DNA of 64,000 bases from JAGTVG01 sp963820995. GTDB taxonomy: Bacteria > Bacteroidota > Bacteroidia > Cytophagales > Cyclobacteriaceae. Under the pieces are notes generated by a model. It was not told where the DNA came from and searched no databases. It was given only the letters and a program-made list of their open reading frames with translations. Positions 27,433 to 35,865 of this stretch are shown in pieces; position 1 is the stretch's first letter; each line of letters begins with the position of its first letter. The stretch covers positions 186,001 through 250,000 of the forward strand of contig CAWGCL010000008.1 of NCBI GenBank assembly GCA_963820995.1. The letters are read 5' to 3'. The translations under genes and the position numbers were made by a program.

Positions 27433-28843
27433 GTGGTTTTGGTTTTTCGGAATTATCTTCATTATTCTGCTTATCCTGGCCTCATCCAGGGCTTTTAAAA
27501 AAAATAGAAGTATCGATGATTATATGTTGGCAGGTTCCAATATTGGAGCGATATTGGGTGTTCTCACTTATGCTGCGGCACTTTTCAGCGCTTTCATATT
27601 TATCGGTGTACCTGATTTTTTCAGGGTACATGGTGTAGGCGCATGGATCTTCCTTCCTGTATCTGATGGCATTATGTTTTTCATGATCTTCTGGTTTGGG
27701 TATAATCTAAGGAAGAAAGCCAGGGCAACAGGTTATAAAGGTATGGCCGGGATGATGCGTGATATTTTCGGGAATAAGTGGGCCGGATATCTTGTATTTA
27801 CTGGTGCCTTTTTATTTCTGATCCCATATGTAGCTATCCAGATCCGCGGAATGTCCATGTTCTTTACAGCCATATTCCCGGAAATGCTCCCATCATGGGG
27901 CTGGGCATTGATCATTGTCTCCATTATGCTCGCTTATAGCGAATTAGGGGGTTTAAAAGCCATAGTCTTCAGTGATGCGGTTCAGGGTGTTCTGCTGCTA
28001 ACGGTATTATCCATTATCGGATACAATTGCGTGATCCATTTTGGAAACGTTGAGGAACTATTTAATCAGGTTCAGCAAGCGGATGACAGGCTGTTATCTA
28101 CTCCCGGACCCAAAGGATTGTTCACAACCCAGTTTCTGGTTGCTTCATTCCTGGCGATTATGTTATTACCTATTTCCCAGCCGCAGTTTTCCTCCAGAAT
28201 AGTGGTCATGAAGAGTATGAAAGAGACCTATAAGATGGCAGGAGGTGTCAGTATTGTGGCATTCATTGTTTTTGTAGCAACTGCATTTATTGGAATGTAT
28301 GGGGCTGTTAAATATCCAGAATCCTCAACAGTGGATTTTGTTCAAAATGCACTCCTTTTCGATCAACCCGATTTCCTGGCTGGCCTGGCTATTGTCGGAC
28401 TATTTGCTGCAGTATTATCAACATCAAACGCTCAGATATTTGCCCTTGGATCTGAATTCAGGTCATTATTGAAAGGGGAAGATAAATCGGTACTGATCAG
28501 GACAAAAATAGCACTTTTCATATTTGCCCTGATCGTTATGGCATTCTCAGTGATCATCAGCGATGAGCTGGTATTACTCGCAAGGGTGAGTTTTGCCGGA
28601 ACCTCTATGCTGGCCCCGGTAATACTGGTTGGTGTAATATCAAAGAGACCCCCTGGGAAGGAATTGCTTATCATCTCAGCCATAGCATTGTTCGTATTCT
28701 TATTCTCCGTATTTCAACTGATCCCGGAAAACATAATGGGTGTCAGACTTGATCTGGGAATGTACGTGATATTATTTGTGGTAACAGTAATTTCTATAGT
28801 AGCAAGAGGGACACTTAAAAAAGTTCCTGAAGACAATATTTAA
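27425..28843 (+). CDS. Sodium:solute symporter (SSS family)
   Basis: A roughly 472-residue transporter with about thirteen helices. Family features are SIDDYMLAGSNIGAILGVLTY after the first helix, the AYSELGGLKAIVFSDAVQGV segment near residue 185, and the SAQ-like AAVLSTSNAQIFALGSEF near 330, a sodium-binding helix. It should import an organic solute together with Na+. I start it at ATG 27425, which overlaps the preceding small gene by 8 bp; a GTG at 27419 is an alternative. The genes that follow (SDR and DapA-like aldolase) suggest that the solute is a carbohydrate acid or similar compound. Confidence 0.9.
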   Translation: MIKWFWFFGIIFIILLILASSRAFKKNRSIDDYMLAGSNIGAILGVLTYAAALFSAFIFIGVPDFFRVHGVGAWIFLPVSDGIMFFMIFWFGYNLRKKARATGYKGMAGMMRDIFGNKWAGYLVFTGAFLFLIPYVAIQIRGMSMFFTAIFPEMLPSWGWALIIVSIMLAYSELGGLKAIVFSDAVQGVLLLTVLSIIGYNCVIHFGNVEELFNQVQQADDRLLSTPGPKGLFTTQFLVASFLAIMLLPISQPQFSSRIVVMKSMKETYKMAGGVSIVAFIVFVATAFIGMYGAVKYPESSTVDFVQNALLFDQPDFLAGLAIVGLFAAVLSTSNAQIFALGSEFRSLLKGEDKSVLIRTKIALFIFALIVMAFSVIISDELVLLARVSFAGTSMLAPVILVGVISKRPPGKELLIISAIALFVFLFSVFQLIPENIMGVRLDLGMYVILFVVTVISIVARGTLKKVPEDNI

Positions 28844-28874
28844 GTGATGACGACGGCTAAATATCTGTAAATCA

Positions 28875-29912
28875 ATGGAAGCACCCTTAAACAAGATTAA
28901 GAATGAAAAAGAACTGGATGAAATGCTATCCAGGCCAACCGAAGATCTGGTCAGGATGATGTCAGGACTGGATGGCGACATTCTTTTACTGGGCGTTGCC
29001 GGGAAGATTGGCATCTCAATGGCTGTAATGGCCAGGAGGGCCATTGATCTAGCCGGTGTTGATAAACGGGTGATTGGATTAAGTCGTTTCAGTCAGAAAA
29101 GCCAGATACAGATATTGGAAAAAGAAGGGATTGAAATAATACAGGGTGACCTTCTGGATCCTTTATTCGTTAATGATCTGCCAAAAATTAAAAACATCAT
29201 ATTCCTGGCAGGGATGAAGTTCGGTTCTGAAGATAACCTGTCAATGACCTGGGCAATTAATTCTTATCTTCCAGGACTGGTAGCCGATCATTTTACTGAA
29301 TCAAGAATTGTTGCTTTTTCAACGGGATGTGTATATCCTTTAGTACCCGTATCATATGGAGGATCCAGAGAGGATGACAAGCCTGGACCGGTTGGGGAAT
29401 ATGCACAATCCTGCCTTGGCAGGGAACGTATGTTTGAATACGGGAGTATTAAGTATGGAACACCTGTTATATTGATACGGTTGAATTATGCGGTTGAAAT
29501 GCGTTATGGAGTTTTGGTGGACATTGCCCTGAAAGTTAAAAATAGAAAGCCCATTGACCTGACCATGGGACATTTCAATGTGATCTGGCAGGGCGATGCC
29601 AATTCAATGATATTACAGGCATTGAAATATTGTGAATCGCCTGCCAGGATATTAAATATAACAGGCCAGGAAATACTATCTGTAAAAGAGATGGCCATCC
29701 GGTTCGGAACACTTCTTGGGGTTGAACCAGAGTTTATAGGTAAAGAATCAGAGACCGCACTTCTTAGTGATGCTAAAGAATCTTTCAAACTATTCGGTTA
29801 TCCCAGCATTAGTGTTGAAACAATGATGAAATGGATCGCAGACTGGATTTCCAATGACAGGGCACTTCTGAACAAACCTACGCATTTTGAAGTGAGAGAT
29901 GGAAAATATTGA
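28875..29912 (+). CDS. NAD-dependent epimerase/dehydratase-like SDR, catalytic Lys not conserved
   Basis: A 345-residue Rossmann-fold protein of the extended SDR superfamily. The dinucleotide-binding loop is LLLGVAGKIGISMAVMARR near residues 36-54, and the STGCVYP stretch near 143-149 corresponds to the active-site serine/threonine region. The YxxxK motif reads YAQSC (about 171-175), so the lysine is replaced by cysteine; an Arg or Lys elsewhere would have to take over, or the protein has another activity. A substrate-binding C-terminal domain follows. It lies 31 bp after the symporter and 15 bp before the DapA-like gene, so it is probably a catabolic dehydrogenase, dehydratase or epimerase for the imported solute. 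Confidence 0.8.
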   Translation: MEAPLNKIKNEKELDEMLSRPTEDLVRMMSGLDGDILLLGVAGKIGISMAVMARRAIDLAGVDKRVIGLSRFSQKSQIQILEKEGIEIIQGDLLDPLFVNDLPKIKNIIFLAGMKFGSEDNLSMTWAINSYLPGLVADHFTESRIVAFSTGCVYPLVPVSYGGSREDDKPGPVGEYAQSCLGRERMFEYGSIKYGTPVILIRLNYAVEMRYGVLVDIALKVKNRKPIDLTMGHFNVIWQGDANSMILQALKYCESPARILNITGQEILSVKEMAIRFGTLLGVEPEFIGKESETALLSDAKESFKLFGYPSISVETMMKWIADWISNDRALLNKPTHFEVRDGKY

Positions 29913-29927
29913 TTTATAATAAATAAC

Positions 29928-30995
29928 ATGAACCTTCCATTACTTTCGGAAAATATAAACAGTGTATTGCATAAAGGTGTGGTAATTCCTGCCTTACCTC
30001 TTGCCTTAAACAAAGACCGAAAACTTGATGAACGTCGGCAGCGTGCATTATTAAGGTACTATCTGGATGCTGGAGTAGGCGGAATAGCTGCCGGTGTCCA
30101 TACCACTCAATTCGAAATACGAAAACCTGAATTCAACCTTTTTGAGAAAGTACTGGTAATCGCCGCGGAAGAAATGACGGATTATGCAAACAAAGCGGGA
30201 AAATCAATCGTAAAGATTGCCGGCGTGATTGGCAGAACAGAGCAAGCTGTTAATGAGGCCCGGTTTGCAGTGAAATCAGGGTATGATGCAGCATTGTTAA
30301 GCCTCTCTGCATTTCAGGATATTCAGAATAAAGAAATATTGGCACACTGCCGTAAAGTTGCTGAGGTGATACCATTAATTGGATTTTATTTGCAACCTGT
30401 TGTAGGTGGCAGGATCCTGGATGTTGATTTCTGGCGGGCCTTTTCTAAAATTCAGAATGTGGCAGCAATAAAGATCGCACCCTTCAACCGCTATCAAACC
30501 CATGATGTAGTTCGTGGTGTCGCAGAATCAGGACGGGCTGAAGATATCGCCCTATACACTGGCAATGATGACAATATTCTGGGAGATCTTCTCACAGAAT
30601 ATCATATCCCTGTGGGATCTAAGGTGATTCATAAGCGCATTGTCGGTGGCTTACTCGGACATTGGGCAGTATGGACTAAAACTGCTGTCAAGATCCTCGA
30701 AGAGGTGCATGCTGCCAGAAGCGCTCAGGATATTAATGCTTTACTGACCCTGGGAGTTAAAGTGACGGATGCAAATGCCGCTTTCTTCGATGTTGCCAAT
30801 AATTTTTCCGGAGTGATCGCCGGTATTCATGAAGTATTGAGAAGACAGGGTTTGATGGAGGGCATTTGGACACTCGATGAAAAAGAATCTTTGTCACCAG
30901 GTCAGAAAGAAGAAATTGACAGGATCTATACCTCCTATCCTGAGTTAAATGATGATGATTTTGTGAAGGAGAACCTTGAAAGGTGGTTGTCCTAA
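29928..30995 (+). CDS. Dihydrodipicolinate synthase (DapA/NanA) family aldolase
   Basis: A 355-residue TIM-barrel protein of the DapA/N-acetylneuraminate lyase family. The Schiff-base lysine is in AAIKIAPFNRYQTHDVVRG near residue 183, and the phosphate/carboxylate-binding-like GVGGIAAGVHTTQFE near 45 is present. It is longer than housekeeping DapA (about 290) and carries the APFNRYQT signature of a separate subfamily linked with sugar-acid catabolism. It should cleave or form a C-C bond of a 2-keto acid. It is the last gene of the 27.2-31.0 kb set; its stop overlaps the stop of the convergent DUF819 gene by four bases. Confidence 0.85.
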   Translation: MNLPLLSENINSVLHKGVVIPALPLALNKDRKLDERRQRALLRYYLDAGVGGIAAGVHTTQFEIRKPEFNLFEKVLVIAAEEMTDYANKAGKSIVKIAGVIGRTEQAVNEARFAVKSGYDAALLSLSAFQDIQNKEILAHCRKVAEVIPLIGFYLQPVVGGRILDVDFWRAFSKIQNVAAIKIAPFNRYQTHDVVRGVAESGRAEDIALYTGNDDNILGDLLTEYHIPVGSKVIHKRIVGGLLGHWAVWTKTAVKILEEVHAARSAQDINALLTLGVKVTDANAAFFDVANNFSGVIAGIHEVLRRQGLMEGIWTLDEKESLSPGQKEEIDRIYTSYPELNDDDFVKENLERWLS

Positions 30996-32234
30996 GGAGC
31001 CACTGTTTGCATCAGCAACCCGCAAATCCAGGCGCCATAGGTTCCCAGGGCATATCCCAATACAGCCAGTAATACCCCTACCGGTGCCAGGGAAGGATGA
31101 AAAGCAGCAGCAACCACAGGAGCTGAAGCAGCACCCCCTATATTCGCCTTGCTACCCACAGCAAGGAAAAAATATGGCGCCTTGATCATTTTCGCTACAA
31201 TAATCAGAAGAATAACATGAATGGCCATCCAGATCCCTCCCACTACAAACAAACCGGGATTCGAAAAGATCTCAGTTATATCCATTTTCATGCCAATGGT
31301 TGCGACAAGGAAATAAATGAACAGACTACCAATCCTGGAGGCTCCTGCCCCTTCGTAGTTACGCGCCTTCGTAAATGACAGGATCAAGCCAAAGGATGTT
31401 GCCAGAACGATTAACCAGAAAAATTGCGAGGTCAGGCTGAATCGCTCAAGAAAGGGTAAAGATTCCTGGAAAAATCTCGCGAGGCCATCAGAAAATAAGT
31501 GCGCCAGGCCGGTTAATCCAAATGCGATACCCAGAATGACCATCAGATCTGCGAGCGAGGGTATTCGGGCAATGCTAAGGCTAAAATCATGCATTTTCTT
31601 CTTTAACACATTTACAGCGGTAGCATCCGCTTTGAAAAACTTGTCTATTTGCTCGGATTTCCCTACACCGATCAACAGAAACGCCATCCATATCTCTGCT
31701 ACGATCACATCTACCGTGATCATAATAGAATATAATGAGTCGCTGGGTCTAAATATTTCGTACATCGCCGCCTGGTTGGCACCCCCTCCTATCCAGCTTC
31801 CTGCAATCGTAGTCATCCCTTTCCAAACCGCCTCAGGGCCAAGTCCTCCCACGATCTCCGGTCTGAATATTGAAACGACCAGTATGGCAAGAGGCCCTCC
31901 AATAATAACTCCAATAGTTCCGGTTATGAACATAATCAAGGCCTTAGGTCCCAGCTTGATCACTTCTTTTAGATCAATACTCAGGGTAAGCAGAATCAAA
32001 CTCGCGGGTAACATATACCGGGAAGCTACATAATACAGGTTTGAATTGGCTGCATCCGCTATTTTAAAAGTAGTTAAGAAGAGAAGGGATAAAATAACAC
32101 ATTAAAAGCATGGGAATCACTTTATAAAACTTCTGCCAGAAAGGTTTTTTACTGGAAGAAGTCTTAAAAATAAATCCTAAAATAACCATCAAAACACCCA
32201 AGAGTATCGCGTCATTTTTTATCAGTGGCTCCAT
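30992..32234 (-). pseudogene. DUF819-family membrane protein, interrupted by a one-base frameshift
   Basis: The full gene would start at ATG 32234 (MEPLIKNDAILLGVL) and encode about 413 residues with ten or more helices, the usual size of DUF819 transport-like proteins. After IPSLL the frame runs into a stop; removing one A of AA (plus-strand 32074-32075) restores TTFKIADAANSNLYYVASRY and joins the long open part that begins MLPASLILLTLSIDLKEV. So one extra base splits the gene. The start lies one base after the CoA pyrophosphatase stop, which suggests an operon with coupled translation. The function of the family is unknown, perhaps solute transport. The extra base may be an assembly error. 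Confidence 0.85.
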
Positions 32235-32235
32235 A

Positions 32236-32883
32236 CTATTCTATTATTTCTTTTAATATCACCGAGAATTCATTAAGCATCATCGCCGTTGCGCCCCAGA
32301 CTATTTCATTTTTTATATCGAAATATGGGGCTATTATTTTGTATTTGTTTCTTATCAACAATTCTTTAACCTTTCTCTTCTCATCGGAGATAAGATCATT
32401 TACCCCTCCCTCAATTACCCTGCTTACTTCTTCCGGATCAGGTATATATTGAGGCTGATACGGCAAATGGCCAACTACCGGCATTACATTATAATGACTT
32501 GCCTGCACATACAATTCAGTCAACTTGCCAAGAACTTTAATATCACTAGCCCTCACTCCGATTTCCTCTTCTGTTTCCCTTAAGGCGGTGTCAATCCTAT
32601 CCTTATCATGCTCCTCAACTTTTCCACCCGGCAAGCCAATCTGACCGCTATGGACTCCGGTATACTGTGGCCTTTGGATCAATGGGAAATAAATATCTCC
32701 TTGGCTTTCAAATAGTACGATAAGTACGCTGCTTTCTTTCGGTTGACCGTCAAAATTAAAATCAATTCCCGTCTTCCCGCGTGGATAAGCAGACATTTCC
32801 TTTTGCACATTTAAGCCTGGAAGAGGTTGCTTGAGACGCATTTCTAATCTCTCAAAAAAATCTCTGCTGTTCTGAATTGGCAT
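32236..32883 (-). CDS. NUDIX hydrolase, CoA pyrophosphatase type
   Basis: A 215-residue enzyme that probably hydrolyses coenzyme A or its derivatives to phosphopantetheine and 3',5'-ADP. The CoA-specific motif LIQRPQYTGVHSGQIGLPGG is followed directly by the Nudix box (GGKVEEHDKDRIDTALRE then TEEEIG). I start at ATG 32883 (MPIQNSRDFFERLEMRL), the usual family start; an in-frame upstream ATG at 32961 would add 26 atypical residues. It is followed after one base by the DUF819 gene. Confidence 0.9.
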   Translation of the reverse strand: MPIQNSRDFFERLEMRLKQPLPGLNVQKEMSAYPRGKTGIDFNFDGQPKESSVLIVLFESQGDIYFPLIQRPQYTGVHSGQIGLPGGKVEEHDKDRIDTALRETEEEIGVRASDIKVLGKLTELYVQASHYNVMPVVGHLPYQPQYIPDPEEVSRVIEGGVNDLISDEKRKVKELLIRNKYKIIAPYFDIKNEIVWGATAMMLNEFSVILKEIIE

Positions 32884-33030
32884 GCTGCAAATATAAGTTG
32901 ATAAAATATTATTATCATAACCATATCGAAATAGCAATAAAATAGATTTTTTCGGCAACATACAATAAGTTTCAATCTCTTGATAAAATCGTATTTTTAA
33001 TTTATTTTGCTGAGCAATTTTTTGAGGACA

Positions 33031-33834
33031 ATGACAATCGATTCCAGAAAAGTTCTTAGATTATACAAATCATTAGATAAGGATCAACTTCAATTTGTCC
33101 TTGACAAAAAAATTGAAGATACCCTCACAATAGAGGATTGGCTGAAAAAACTCCATGGAATTGCAGAAATGGATACAATTGGAGATGAATCAAGAAAACA
33201 ATCCGGTAATCTATCTATTGTTTTTGGGATATTGACCATTGTCACCTTTATTCTTACCCTATACAAGCCTATTCTTTTCTTTTTCCCCATAGGATTCGTT
33301 ATCCTGTTCATATATTTTGTAGTAACCTTTTTTTTATTAAGCAAAATCGATATAGGTAATAATATGCGCTTGTTTATTGTACCTATGCTTGAACATTTCC
33401 GGCGACAAGGTACTGTCAAAGAGGCATTTAATTTAAGAATGGACTTTTCACACCCCATAGCCAAAGAACGCCTATCAGAAAATGATGAGGAAGATAACAA
33501 TAAAACAGGCAACATATACAGACACCATTGGATAGATGGAAAGATGGTTTTTAATGACGGAGTTAAAATCACCTGGGAAATCGAAGACGTGATCAATAAA
33601 AGGGAAGGTAATAACAAAAAGGAATCGGAAAAAAAGGATTCTACAGGTAAATACCAGATCCAGCATATACTTAATATGCATTTTTCTGCACCTAAAGAGC
33701 ATTTCATAGCAGTCAATGAAGATATGATGGAGACTGATGATGGACTTTCCTACATTGTTTCAATTCATAAGAAAGATATTTCTGAAAGCCTTGAGGAAGG
33801 GCATGTCTCCGGATGTCTTTATTTCATCACTTGA
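33031..33834 (+). CDS. Hypothetical protein with two membrane helices
   Basis: A 267-residue protein that I do not recognise. It starts MTIDSRKVLRLYKSLDKDQL (ATG 33031; a TTG at 33007 is possible) and has a charged N-terminal region of about 60 residues. Two adjacent membrane helices follow (about 65-85 and 88-110), then a long soluble region rich in charged residues (NDEEDNNKTGNIYRHHWIDG, NKKESEKKDSTGKYQ) that ends in a strand-rich segment. It is divergent from the Nudix gene and stands alone. The layout resembles a membrane-anchored protein with a cytoplasmic tail; no catalytic motif is seen. Confidence 0.6.
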   Translation: MTIDSRKVLRLYKSLDKDQLQFVLDKKIEDTLTIEDWLKKLHGIAEMDTIGDESRKQSGNLSIVFGILTIVTFILTLYKPILFFFPIGFVILFIYFVVTFFLLSKIDIGNNMRLFIVPMLEHFRRQGTVKEAFNLRMDFSHPIAKERLSENDEEDNNKTGNIYRHHWIDGKMVFNDGVKITWEIEDVINKREGNNKKESEKKDSTGKYQIQHILNMHFSAPKEHFIAVNEDMMETDDGLSYIVSIHKKDISESLEEGHVSGCLYFIT

Positions 33835-33868
33835 TGAAGGGTACCACTTCGTTAAAGAAAAATAATTT

Positions 33869-34645
33869 TCACCTTTCCATAAAACCTGTCATATCGCTGA
33901 CGTGATAATCAGCTGGAATTTCAAAATCGCCAGGATCCAGGATTCCGGGAGTAACCTTTACCGCTACCATTTCAAAATTGTATGATGCGCCATTTGAACT
34001 CGATTTTCCCGTAAACCGCAGTGGAAATCCTTTTTCATTCATAAAGAGAAGTAAGGGATTGTTCTTATCTTTCAATACGTCCGGCACGTTCACCTCGATC
34101 CTATCAGTGAGCCATACTTCAGATTCAATAAAAGCTTCGCCCTTTTCGGCTGTTACCATAAACTTTTCACATTGATAACCCGCAATAGTTCATGGAGTTC
34201 CCCGGTTTCCTTTAGGTCGATCTGTTCGGATTCCAATGCACTTTCTGCCTCCTTAAGCGCTTTTTCATATTCTTCCTTAAATTCTTCAGGCACATTCCCA
34301 ATACGCTCCTCTTCAGCCTCTTCACTTACTATGACTTTCATGGCTGTTTTGGCTTCGTCATCTATCATATAAAAAGTACTCTGGTCACCATCGATTAGTA
34401 TCCGGGCCATATTGACACCGTCATCACTGATCATTTGAATAATAATGTCATTCCCCTTGATACGATATTCTGTAAAGGCAGGCATCATGCCGGGATTCAT
34501 ATTTCCCATGGAATTTTTAATCTGATACCGGATTACCCCCTCAAATCCTTCCTGGTTATTGGAGCCGTATATCCGGGCCTCAATGTTTCGGTTGAACAGG
34601 GAAGAAAATCCCCAATAAAACAAAAATCCGTAATGAATAAATCAT
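33869..34645 (-). pseudogene. DUF4412-family exported protein, two frameshifts
   Basis: Three pieces in different frames together give a normal DUF4412 protein (about 258 residues). A signal peptide MIYSLRIFVLLGIFFPVQP starts at 34645. A shift within 34582-34600 leads into the body (IEARIYGSNNQEGFEGVIRY to KEAESALESEQIDLKETGEL). A second shift near 34188-34190, where one A seems to be missing, leads from TGELHE to TIAGYQCEKFMVTAEKGEAF, the conserved cysteine-containing heart of the family, and on to VWLTDRIEVN and the C terminus. DUF4412 proteins are periplasmic or outer-membrane-associated, of unknown role. The first shift is less certain, since a TTG start without signal peptide is possible. 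Confidence 0.7.
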
Positions 34646-34710
34646 TATATAAATTTTACATTTAAATTATTTACAGGGAATGACCAAGGAATTATATCCT
34701 GCCAATACAT

Positions 34711-35865
34711 TTAATTCAGGTATCGGCGTACACCATCATCGATTTTTACTTCGTAAAAAAGAGGAGGATGCCCGAACCTGTCCAGGAAAGCACTTGCCAC
34801 TTCCTTTTTAAAAGATGGCAAAACTGCTTCTTTTATAATGCTTATTGTACACCCGCCAAAACCACCTCCCATCATTCTGGAACCTAATACATCCGGATTA
34901 TCTTTTGTGAAATCAACAAGAAAATCCAGTTCCTCACAGCTGACTTCATAATCATTTGACAGGCCATCATGCGTTTCGTACATCTTTTTCCCAAAGTCAA
35001 AAATCCGGCCGGCAAGGAGGTCTTTGCAAGCCTCCTGAACCCTTTCAATCTCCCCAACTACATAATCACATCTTTTATAAACTACTGGATCGATTCTGTC
35101 CCTTTCAGCTTCCAGCATTTCCCGGGATACATCTCTGAGACTCTTAACACCTTCATTCTCCTCAGCTACCAACTTAACCCCCTGCTCACACTCCTGTCGT
35201 CTTGTATTATATTCGGAAGTTCCAAGTGAGTGCTTAACCTTGGTGTCCACAAGTATTATACTATTGCCATTTAAAATCAATGGGAAATATTCAAATTCCA
35301 GGGATCTGCAATCCAGCCTGAAAACATGTCCGGATTTACCATAAACTGAGGCAAACTGGTCCATAATCCCGCAGTTTACACCTACAAATTCATTTTCTGC
35401 TTTTTGTGATAACTTAACCAGGTCCAGTTTTTGAACGTTCAGATCGTAAATATCATTTAATCCAGTGGCTAAACCTGCTTCCAGGGCTGCTGAAGAAGAC
35501 AAGCCGGCACCTATGGGAATATCACTTGTAACGATACAATCAAATCCGGGGACATCATGACCTGCTTTATTCAACTGGTCAATAACACCCATTAAGTAAT
35601 TTGGCCAGCCCTTGTCAGAATGATGCAGTTTACCAACTTCAACTTCGAAAGATTCCTCTAAATCAATGGCATGAAAACGGTATTTATTCAATCCATTTTC
35701 TTTCAAGCCATACGTTACGTGTTTATCTATTGCCGCAGGCAGCACGAAGCCATCATTATAATCAGTGTGTTCACCGATCAGATTTATCCGTCCAGGTGCC
35801 AGATATATATTTGCCTTGCTATTATAAAGACTCCTGAATACTTCTTTAACATGACTTACATTCAT
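34711..35865 (-). CDS. galK: Galactokinase
   Basis: A 384-residue GHMP kinase that phosphorylates alpha-D-galactose to galactose 1-phosphate in the Leloir pathway. The signature GRINLIGEHTDYNDGFVLP (residues about 24-42) is the galactokinase sugar-binding motif, PIGAGLSSSAALE (near 116) is the ATP-binding GHMP loop, and GSRMMGGGFGGCTISI (near 333) is the third GHMP motif. It starts at ATG 35865, overlapping the stop of the upstream symporter gene by one base (TAATG), so import and phosphorylation are coupled. The galT, galE and galM genes are not in the window. Confidence 0.96.
   Translation of the reverse strand: MNVSHVKEVFRSLYNSKANIYLAPGRINLIGEHTDYNDGFVLPAAIDKHVTYGLKENGLNKYRFHAIDLEESFEVEVGKLHHSDKGWPNYLMGVIDQLNKAGHDVPGFDCIVTSDIPIGAGLSSSAALEAGLATGLNDIYDLNVQKLDLVKLSQKAENEFVGVNCGIMDQFASVYGKSGHVFRLDCRSLEFEYFPLILNGNSIILVDTKVKHSLGTSEYNTRRQECEQGVKLVAEENEGVKSLRDVSREMLEAERDRIDPVVYKRCDYVVGEIERVQEACKDLLAGRIFDFGKKMYETHDGLSNDYEVSCEELDFLVDFTKDNPDVLGSRMMGGGFGGCTISIIKEAVLPSFKKEVASAFLDRFGHPPLFYEVKIDDGVRRYLN

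Noticed and set aside
32041..32234. A separate short membrane protein before DUF819
   Set aside because: It joins the DUF819 frame after removing one base and matches the N terminus of that family.
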